Assembly (NCBI GenBank): GCA_013815395.1
Contig: JACDGH010000155.1
Location: forward strand, 1-6,403
Length of the DNA stretch: 6,403 nt
Direction of reading: 5' to 3'
DNA from: Parachlamydiaceae bacterium
GTDB lineage: Bacteria; Chlamydiota; Chlamydiia; Chlamydiales; Parachlamydiaceae
Shown: one piece after another, positions 1 to 5,001 of the stretch
Layout of the letters: every line of letters begins with the position of its first letter
Numbering within the stretch: the stretch's first letter is position 1
Notes under the pieces: generated by a model
Told to the model about the DNA's origin: nothing
The model's input: the letters and a program-made list of their open reading frames with translations, nothing else
The model's database searches: none
Position numbers and translations under genes: made by a program

Positions 1-1461
1 CCGAAGGGTAGGGTAAAAAAATCTCCCATAAATGTGGGAGTCAAATACCGTTTATGGGAGCATTTCGATGTCACCATAAGTTATATCCGCGGGGAAAGAC
101 TCGCATTTTCTGCCTCCACCTTCTATAATTTCGGCTACACTAAAGGTTTTTTACCCAAAATTGATGATCCACTTCCCTATAGGGCACCTGTTAATATCGA
201 ATCCTTAGGACCCTTTCGTCCCGAAGACACCCTTGCCCAAGAGCTTCTTACGGCTTATGAAGAGCAAGGCTTAAAGATTCTGGATATTTTTTTTACAGAT
301 CACCCTAATTGTCAAAAAAGCCTGCGCATCCATGTGCTTAACGAAAGCTTTCGGTTAGAGTGCAAATTGCGTGAACGCTTGAATCATCTACTTGCTTATT
401 TGATGCCTGTCAATATTGAAGAAGTAACTATTGTCATTTTTTCTGAAGGCTTCCCCATTCAGGAATACGTTTTTAGAATGGAGTTTGTGCGACGCTTTGC
501 AGATCAGGAAATAGGCCCCCATGAATTACAACTGCTTTCACCTATGAAAGAAGTGAGTTATCCCCCTCTAAGCCTTTCCACTACGCTTTTCTCACGTCCC
601 CGCAATCTCTTCAACTTCGAATTAGCTCCGCGCATCTATACTTTTTTTGGAAGTTCTACAGGTAAATTTAAGTACAATTTCGGCCTTAGCGCCTCCATAA
701 ATGGCTTTTTACCAAAAGACATTTATTACAACATTATTACAGGCTACTCCCTTTTGGAAACCGTCCGAAGCTGCAACGATTTCGATCGTTTGAATCCTTC
801 GCAACTTATCAATGTACGCACTGACATCATCCGTTACTTTCAGACGCATGGTTTAACACTGGATGAAGCCTATCTGCAAAAGACATGGACGCTTGGCAAA
901 GGCTGGTATGCGCGTTTAAGTGCCGGATACTTCGAAGTTGAATATGGCGGCGCAGCTACTGAACTGCTCTATTATCCCATCAAAGGGTGCTGGGCTATTG
1001 GAGTTGAAGGTGCCATTCTAAAAAAACGCAACTATTCAGGTTTAGGTTTTACTAACCGAGTTCGCAAACTTGAGGGCTTTAAACCCACTTATCATAAGTT
1101 TTTAGGTTCTCAATACTTTTTAAATGTCTACTACGATTGGAAGCCCGCCCATCTAGATTTCAAAATATCTGCCGGTAAATTTCTGGCTAACGACTGGGGG
1201 GTGCGTTATGAAATGTCACGCTATTTTCCAAGCGGTTTGCGTTTGACACTTTGGTATACGTGCACGAATGGGCGCGATAGGGTTAATGGAGAAACTTATT
1301 TTGATAAAGGCATTGGCTTCAGCATGCCTTTTGATATTTTCTACACGCATAGTGAGCGCACTTCATGGAACTATGGAATTTCAGCTTGGTTACGCGATGT
1401 GGGAGTGCAAGCCAGCACTGGTCTAAATCTCTATGAGCTCATCTACGACCAACGGCAATAA
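1..1461 (+). CDS. YjbH-family outer-membrane protein (exopolysaccharide export type), 5'-truncated by window edge
   Basis: The reading frame is open from base 1, so the 486 visible residues are the C-terminal part of a longer protein (family members are about 700 residues). A GTG at 34 is internal: the residues before it (SPIN, then VGVKYRLWEHFDVTISY) already fit the family's 'GVKYRPWE' beta-strand pattern, and no ribosome binding site precedes it. Family-typical blocks in fragment numbering are: VRTD at 272-275, WYARLSAGYFE at 302-312, a GGAATELLYYP stretch after it, GKFLANDWG at 392-400, FDKGIGFSMPFD at 434-445 and LRDVG at 464-468. Alternating aromatic/polar beta-strands throughout suggest an outer-membrane barrel. 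In enterobacteria YjbH and its relative GfcD belong to exopolysaccharide or capsule export operons; that role is inferred here, as no other polysaccharide gene is in view. It is convergent with hemB, the stops lying 22 bp apart. Family assignment is firm, substrate unknown. Confidence 0.88.
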   Translation, partial: PKGRVKKSPINVGVKYRLWEHFDVTISYIRGERLAFSASTFYNFGYTKGFLPKIDDPLPYRAPVNIESLGPFRPEDTLAQELLTAYEEQGLKILDIFFTDHPNCQKSLRIHVLNESFRLECKLRERLNHLLAYLMPVNIEEVTIVIFSEGFPIQEYVFRMEFVRRFADQEIGPHELQLLSPMKEVSYPPLSLSTTLFSRPRNLFNFELAPRIYTFFGSSTGKFKYNFGLSASINGFLPKDIYYNIITGYSLLETVRSCNDFDRLNPSQLINVRTDIIRYFQTHGLTLDEAYLQKTWTLGKGWYARLSAGYFEVEYGGAATELLYYPIKGCWAIGVEGAILKKRNYSGLGFTNRVRKLEGFKPTYHKFLGSQYFLNVYYDWKPAHLDFKISAGKFLANDWGVRYEMSRYFPSGLRLTLWYTCTNGRDRVNGETYFDKGIGFSMPFDIFYTHSERTSWNYGISAWLRDVGVQASTGLNLYELIYDQRQ

Positions 1462-1483
1462 CCCTGGAATATTCACCATTATA

Positions 1484-2509
1484 TTATCGTTGTAGGAATT
1501 CAGCAATCTCGCGCGCAGCGTATGTTAAAATAAAATCAGCACCCGCACGTTTGATGGACAATAAACTTTCAAACATGACTTTTTCGCCATCAATCCATCC
1601 ATTCTGTGCAGCGGCTTTAACCATCGCATACTCACCGCTAACATGGTAAGCTCCGACAGGTAAATGAGAAAGCGATTTGACTTTAGCAATAATGTCTAAA
1701 TATGCCAACGCAGGCTTGATGAGTAACATATCTGCTCCTTCACTTTCATCCAATTGACATTCAAGCAAAGCTTCGCGGCCATTTGCAGGATTCATTTGAT
1801 ACCCTTTTTTATCGCCAAATTTTGGAGCCGAGTTCAAAGCTTCTCTAAAAGGACCGTAAAAGGCTGAAGCATATTTGGCAGCATATGCCATTATTCCTAC
1901 ATCTATAAATCCTGCTGCATCAAGTTGCGAGCGGATATATCGCACCCGCCCATCCATCATATCGCTAGGGGCTATTATATCTGCACCGGCTTGAGCAGCT
2001 TGCAAAGACATGCATCCTAAAATTTCAATTGTCGCGTCATTGATGACCGTCCCTTCATCATTCACTAACCCATCATGGCCATGATCTGTATAAGGGTCTA
2101 AAGCCACGTCAACCATCACGCAAAGTTCAGGAAACTCTTGTTTTAAAGCTTGAACGGCACGTTCAATGAGATTGCCGGGTCTAGTAGCTTCTGTAGCGAA
2201 ACAATTCTTCCTTTCAGCTGGCACTACTGCAAATAAATCTACAGCATTAACCCCTAATTTCAGTAAAGCTTCCACTTCTTTTAGTAATAAGTCCAGTGAT
2301 AAGCGGTTGACACCAGGCATGCTATTGATAGGCTGACTTTGATTATTGCCTTCCAACACAAAAAGGGGGGCTACCAAATTAGCAGGATGCAATCGCGTTT
2401 CTTGGACTAATCCGCGAATAGCCGCGCTTTTTCTATTGCGACGAGGGCGACAGGTTAAATCCAGAGAAAATGCATCGGTTTTGTGTGTTAAATCCAAAAG
2501 ATGTGTCAT
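1484..2509 (-). CDS. hemB: Delta-aminolevulinic acid dehydratase (porphobilinogen synthase), Mg-type metal loop
   Basis: This cytoplasmic enzyme condenses two 5-aminolevulinate molecules into porphobilinogen, an early step to haem. The 341-residue product has the usual family length and fold signatures: RPRR at 21-24, metal loop DVALDPYTDHGHDG at 134-147, APSDMMDGR at 180-188, first active-site lysine K212 in AYAAKYAS, and Schiff-base lysine K265 in MLLIKPA. The three zinc-ligand cysteines of zinc enzymes are replaced by A136, D138 and D146, the pattern of the Pseudomonas/plant Mg-dependent type. The ATG at 2509 is preceded by AGGA (2516-2519) with a 6-nt spacer, and the N-terminus length is normal, so this start is preferred. 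It appears to be transcribed alone: the upstream 420 bp hold no gene, only hairpin repeats. I found no convincing -35/-10 pair (a TTGACT at 2535-2540 lies too close to the start). Confidence 0.97.
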   Translation of the reverse strand: MTHLLDLTHKTDAFSLDLTCRPRRNRKSAAIRGLVQETRLHPANLVAPLFVLEGNNQSQPINSMPGVNRLSLDLLLKEVEALLKLGVNAVDLFAVVPAERKNCFATEATRPGNLIERAVQALKQEFPELCVMVDVALDPYTDHGHDGLVNDEGTVINDATIEILGCMSLQAAQAGADIIAPSDMMDGRVRYIRSQLDAAGFIDVGIMAYAAKYASAFYGPFREALNSAPKFGDKKGYQMNPANGREALLECQLDESEGADMLLIKPALAYLDIIAKVKSLSHLPVGAYHVSGEYAMVKAAAQNGWIDGEKVMFESLLSIKRAGADFILTYAAREIAEFLQR

Positions 2510-2606
2510 GGTGATTCCTATGTAGTTTGAACCGAGTCAAGCATTTGTCGAAAAAAGATCTACTAGAAAACTTGAACTGAAAGGCTTCTAACTTCTACGA
2601 AGCCCT

Positions 2607-2638
2607 GGAGTGTGCGGATCTTGCACGCTCTATAATTC
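2607..2638 (+). repeat. Hairpin repeat copy A (direct)
   Basis: The copy begins GGAGTG and ends CTCTATAATTC. It folds as an 8-bp stem, GAGTGTGC (2608-2615) with GCACGCTC (2623-2630), one T-G wobble and a 7-nt loop. It shares its boundaries with copy B (GGAGTG at the left, CT[C]T-TAATTC at the right) while the stem sequence differs. To its left, CGAAGCC-CTGGAGTG also matches the outside flank of the inverted copy C, so A and C may have a slightly longer common unit (A about 2598-2638). Confidence 0.6.
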
Positions 2639-2690
2639 TGCCTTGTACTTTAAACGCAGATACAAAATTTGGCAACAATTGTTATAAATT

Positions 2691-2720
2691 GGAGTGCGGC
2701 TTCGCCGCACTCTTTAATTC
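2691..2720 (+). repeat. Hairpin repeat copy B (direct), terminator-like
   Basis: This is the most regular copy: GAGTGCGG (2692-2699) pairs perfectly with CCGCACTC (2705-2712) around CTTCG, or with one more C-G pair around a TTC triloop. CTTTAATTC follows on the + strand. A GC-rich stem followed by a short T tract resembles a rho-independent terminator, but only three Ts follow and no + strand gene ends nearby, so a repeat or structural role is favoured. It is an imperfect inverted repeat of copy C. Confidence 0.7.
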
Positions 2721-2817
2721 AAGAAATCTCCTTTAATGCTCTAGGGAGTAGCAGAAGGGGTCAAAGGCTAAAAATCTCTATTCCGAAATGAATGTATTCC
2801 ACTTCACCGGACCTACT

Positions 2818-2850
2818 GAATTAAAGGGCGCGGCAGAGCCGACGCACTCC
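2818..2850 (-). repeat. Hairpin repeat copy C (inverted relative to A and B)
   Basis: Read on the - strand this copy starts GGAGTGCG and ends CCCTTTAATTC, matching copy B at about 26 of 30 positions with one 3-nt insertion. It folds on its own as GCG/CGC plus CGGC/GCCG around an AGA loop with a bulged A at 2842. On the - strand it lies 80 nt past the BON stop and is followed by CCCTTTAATT, so it could act as a weak terminator for the DUF1328-BON transcript. The short T tract makes that uncertain. Just outside it, at 2854-2862, the core GGCTTCGCC of copy B recurs. Confidence 0.65.
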
Positions 2851-2929
2851 AGAGGCTTCGCCAAATACAAATAATCTATTTATATTTTCTGTCAGCCTCG
2901 GAAGGGTGGCTCTACAAGATTCAATCTGT

Positions 2930-3298
2930 TTAGATCAACTTTGGTCCCGTTGGACTTTTGGGCAGTACCCCTGTAACTTGCACCTGAATATTATTTACCA
3001 CTTGACGTACGCCACCCACACCCCGAGCTTTAGCACCAATTTCATTTTTTGCTCTCTCAGTGGATACTGTTCCGGAAAGGGTCGCAATCCCATTTTCCAT
3101 TTGAACAGAAACTCCAACGCTTTCGGCCGCAATAAATTTGTCGGCCGCAAAAGCTCCTCTAACAGCACGTGAAATGTCGGCATCCGTACGCATCGGCACA
3201 TTTTTAGTCGATGCCGTAGGAAGCAGCGCTTCAAGATCAGCGAAGTGAGAAGAAACACAAAAAAAACACAAAAAAATCAGTAGCAATATGGTTTTCAT
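2930..3298 (-). CDS. Secreted single-BON-domain protein (OsmY-like)
   Basis: The 122-residue product begins with a signal peptide: K2, a hydrophobic run at about 4-16, and likely cleavage near residues 17-20; no clear lipobox is seen, so a soluble periplasmic protein is expected. One BON domain spans about 37-107: DADISRAVRGAF, then the conserved GIATLSGTV strand (70-78), and GVGGVRQVVNNIQV near its end. BON domains occur in OsmY, secretins and other envelope proteins and are thought to bind membranes or lipids. OsmY itself has two BON domains, so this is a shorter form. The frame can be extended to a TTG at 3322, but the ATG at 3298 is preferred because it directly begins the signal peptide and follows GGGGAG. 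It starts 40 bp after the DUF1328 stop and is probably co-transcribed with it. The exact function is unknown. Confidence 0.87.
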   Translation of the reverse strand: MKTILLLIFLCFFCVSSHFADLEALLPTASTKNVPMRTDADISRAVRGAFAADKFIAAESVGVSVQMENGIATLSGTVSTERAKNEIGAKARGVGGVRQVVNNIQVQVTGVLPKSPTGPKLI

Positions 3299-3301
3299 TA
3301 G

Positions 3302-3307
3302 CTCCCC
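3302..3307 (-). promoter_or_regulatory. Ribosome binding site of the BON gene
   Basis: GGGGAG on the - strand lies 3 nt before the ATG at 3298. The spacing is shorter than usual, but this is the only purine-rich site here. It supports the ATG over the upstream TTG at 3322, which would place this motif inside the coding region. Confidence 0.5.
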
Positions 3308-3338
3308 GTTATATATTGTCAATACTTAAACGGCGCAC

Positions 3339-3503
3339 TTACCTTCTAGGAAAATAACCCAGAACTAGTGAGACGACGAATAATATTATGAATATGACAA
3401 ATAAAATCTTAGCGATATCTGCTGAAAGACCAGCAATACCACCCATGCCTAACACTCCTGCAATGATCGCAATGATCAAAAAAATAACTGCCCACCTAAG
3501 CAT
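3339..3503 (-). CDS. DUF1328 / UPF0391 (YtjA-type) small membrane protein
   Basis: This is a 54-residue hydrophobic protein beginning MLRWAVIFLIIAIIAGVLG, the canonical start of the DUF1328 family, whose members are about 50-60 residues. Two membrane helices are visible (about 4-20 and 30-49), joined by the glycine-rich GGIAGLSADIAK segment; the C-terminus FPRR is basic. The frame stays open 14 codons upstream to 3545, but the ATG at 3503 is chosen because AAGGAG sits 7 nt before it and the product then has family length. In E. coli the relative ytjA lies next to osmY; here the next gene downstream encodes an OsmY-like BON protein, suggesting a small envelope/stress unit. The family's biochemical role is not known. 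Confidence 0.93.
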   Translation of the reverse strand: MLRWAVIFLIIAIIAGVLGMGGIAGLSADIAKILFVIFIILFVVSLVLGYFPRR

Positions 3504-3510
3504 ATGTTCA

Positions 3511-3516
3511 CTCCTT
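3511..3516 (-). promoter_or_regulatory. Ribosome binding site deciding the DUF1328 start
   Basis: A full AAGGAG on the - strand, 7 nt before the ATG at 3503, is the strongest Shine-Dalgarno site in the window. It rules against the longer 68-codon frame starting at 3545. Confidence 0.85.
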
Positions 3517-3527
3517 GTTTTTTTTCC

Positions 3528-3556
3528 AACGTAAATTAATAGCAATCTTATGTCAA
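3528..3556 (-). promoter_or_regulatory. Possible sigma70-type promoter for DUF1328-BON
   Basis: On the - strand a perfect TTGACA (3551-3556) is followed after 17 nt by TACGTT (3528-3533). The latter keeps only the first T, the A and the last T of TATAAT. A transcript would begin near 3520, leaving a short leader with the AAGGAG site. The -35 is good and the -10 weak, so this is tentative. It would let the two small genes be transcribed independently of the efflux operon. Confidence 0.27.
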
Positions 3557-3573
3557 CAATAATTCATCATTCT

Positions 3574-5001
3574 TTATTGTAAATCTGCACCTACAGCAAC
3601 ATTATCCGCATCAGACACCCAACCGCCGCCTAAAGATTTATACAATTCAACTACCGCAGAGGAATTATCGGCAAAGGATTGCACAAGCGCAAGTTGGGCA
3701 TCAAAAAGTAAACGTTCGGCATCAAGCACATTGAGAAAGTCAACTTCCCCCTCAAAATAACGCAACTGAGCTAAGTGCAAATAATCGATCAGTATTTGCA
3801 CCTGCTTGCGATGCTCGCGGAGAAGCTCTTGGTTTTTCTGAGTTGTGACCAAAGCATTATTAACTTCACTAAAGGCATTGAGAATAACTTGACGATAATT
3901 TGCAAGCGCTTCTTCCCTTATAGATTTTGCACCTTCAACGAGAAATAAAATACGTCCAGCATCGAAGATAGTTTGAACGGCATTAAACCCGTACTGCCAC
4001 ATTTCTGAAGGCGCTGTTAAAAAACGTTTCAAATCTGAGCTTTGACTTCCATACATTCCTGTTAAGCTAATTTGAGGAAAGAAAAGGGCCTTGGATTCCG
4101 TGACACGAGCATTTGCAGTAATCAATTGATCTTCTGCCTGTAAAATATCTGGCCGCCGCGAAAGGAGTTCTGAAGGAAGACCCGCAGGGATTAGGGGGGG
4201 GTATTGAAAGCTTTCAATAGGAATGCCGCGTACAATGGCATGCGGATTTTCTCCAAGCAGAATGGATAATTGATTCTCTTGAATAGGAATGGCTTTTTCG
4301 AATTCGATCACACGAATTAGGGCAATTTCTAATTCAGCTTCAGCTTGTTTCACTTCTAATTCCGATGTTTCCCCTAATTCAAAGCGACTTAAAGCTAATT
4401 TCAGAGATTCTTCGCGCGAAAATTGTGTTTTTTTTGAAACTTCCAATTGGGAATCCAAATTACGCAAATTAATATAGGCATCGGCAACACTTGCCACAAC
4501 CGTTAAAACCACCGCACGCCGTGCCTCAATTGTTCCTAGCAATTCACCATAAGCAGCTTCTGAAGCACTTGCCAATCTTCCCCAAAAATCTAATTCCCAA
4601 TTCAAATTAAAAAAAGCCTGATAGTTGTTATAGATGCGCTGAAACCCTGGAGCTAAGGAGATTGGCACCGCTGCAGAAGTTTGTATACGTTGGTAGCTAG
4701 CATTTCCTGTCACGGCAGGATACAGGTTGGCATTGACGACACCTAGCTTATTGTAATATTCGAAAACTCTATTGATGGCTATTTTAAGATTCTGATTATT
4801 GGCGAGAGCCGATAAAATAAGATTATCTAGTACCGGATCATTAAATTGCTCCCACCAACGCACATTACAAAGCGTGCTCCCCTCATCAGCAGTAAGGCGC
4901 CATTCCGAAGGAATATCAACATATTGCGGTTGGTAGTTAGGCCGAAAGCAACCCATTAACATGCAGGCCAAAATTAGGATACCTAGGCCCTTATACATCA
5001 T
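3574..5001 (-). CDS. Outer-membrane efflux channel lipoprotein, NodT/OprM family
   Basis: This is the outer-membrane channel of a tripartite efflux pump. The 475-residue product starts with a lipoprotein signal ending LMGC, so C18 would be the lipidated cysteine. Two repeated outer-membrane efflux (OEP) domains follow, about 55-250 and 275-457. Family marks are: WWEQFNDPVLDNLI (49-62), LNWELDFWGRL (133-143), SRRPDILQAE (281-290), ESKALFFPQISLTG (302-315), RYFEGEVDFLNVLDAER (414-430) and the closing SLGGGW (456-461). The length is normal for the family. Its start overlaps the RND gene's 3' end by 11 nt, pointing to translational coupling. AAGGA lies 4 nt before the first ATG (5001) and 7 nt before the second (4998), so the real start may be the second, one residue shorter. 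A run of eight Cs lies inside the frame at codons for Y267-L270. Substrate cannot be told from sequence. Confidence 0.95.
   Translation of the reverse strand: MMYKGLGILILACMLMGCFRPNYQPQYVDIPSEWRLTADEGSTLCNVRWWEQFNDPVLDNLILSALANNQNLKIAINRVFEYYNKLGVVNANLYPAVTGNASYQRIQTSAAVPISLAPGFQRIYNNYQAFFNLNWELDFWGRLASASEAAYGELLGTIEARRAVVLTVVASVADAYINLRNLDSQLEVSKKTQFSREESLKLALSRFELGETSELEVKQAEAELEIALIRVIEFEKAIPIQENQLSILLGENPHAIVRGIPIESFQYPPLIPAGLPSELLSRRPDILQAEDQLITANARVTESKALFFPQISLTGMYGSQSSDLKRFLTAPSEMWQYGFNAVQTIFDAGRILFLVEGAKSIREEALANYRQVILNAFSEVNNALVTTQKNQELLREHRKQVQILIDYLHLAQLRYFEGEVDFLNVLDAERLLFDAQLALVQSFADNSSAVVELYKSLGGGWVSDADNVAVGADLQ
4194..4201 (-). repeat. C8 homopolymer tract inside the efflux channel gene
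   Basis: The coding strand has eight consecutive Cs (eight Gs on the + strand) spanning TAC CCC CCC CTA, residues 267-270. It is the longest G/C homopolymer in the window; other runs reach six (for example 1196-1201, 2365-2370 and 6144-6149). A one-base slip would truncate the second OEP domain. Confidence 0.9.

Larger units (their letters stand above)
2510..2929. other. Gene-free intergenic region with a cluster of hairpin repeats
   Basis: This 420-bp gap lies between the start of hemB and the end of the BON gene. No frame has a plausible protein; the longest overlapping frames are opposite-strand shadows of the BON gene. It contains three related GC-rich hairpins (listed separately), an additional 6-bp stem with a 10-nt loop at 2583-2604 (GGCTTC/GAAGCC), and a 10-bp perfect palindrome AACAATTGTT at 2674-2683. 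The hemB ribosome binding site (AGGA, 2516-2519) is at its left end. The hemB promoter must presumably lie within it, but I could not identify it with confidence. Confidence 0.8.

Noticed and set aside
34..36. GTG as the start of the yjbH-like gene
   Set aside because: The frame is open to base 1, the preceding residues fit the family's conserved strand, and there is no Shine-Dalgarno site.
23..40. Hairpin CTCCCA/TGGGAG resembling a terminator
   Set aside because: It lies inside the continuing YjbH coding frame and has no following T tract; most likely coincidence.
1450..1492. Inverted repeat spanning both convergent stop codons (CAACG..ATAA with TTATCGTTG) as a two-way terminator
   Set aside because: The stem is AT-rich, has a 3-nt bulge and a 22-nt loop, and lacks a T tract; too weak to call.
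2535..2540. TTGACT on the - strand as the hemB -35 box
   Set aside because: A -10 at normal spacing would fall on the ribosome binding site, and no TATAAT-like sequence is there.
2674..2683. Perfect palindrome AACAATTGTT as an operator
   Set aside because: It is short and AT-rich, 165 bp from the hemB start, with no nearby promoter or regulator gene to support a role.
2721..2817. Remnant coding sequence inside the repeat-bounded unit
   Set aside because: The best - strand frame gives only about 19 codons between stops with no start or recognisable homology.
2906..3172. 88-codon + strand frame starting with GTG
   Set aside because: It is antisense to the BON gene, lacks a ribosome binding site and has no recognisable domain; the BON reading explains the region.
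3299..3322. TTGACA..TATAAC as a separate promoter for the BON gene, or TTG at 3322 as its start
   Set aside because: The two boxes are far too close together for a promoter, and the TTG has no ribosome binding site and would add residues ahead of a complete signal peptide.
3556..3580. ACAATAA/TTATTGT inverted repeat at the end of the efflux channel gene as a terminator
   Set aside because: Seven A-T-rich pairs with an 11-nt loop and no T run would be unstable; it also overlaps the candidate promoter.
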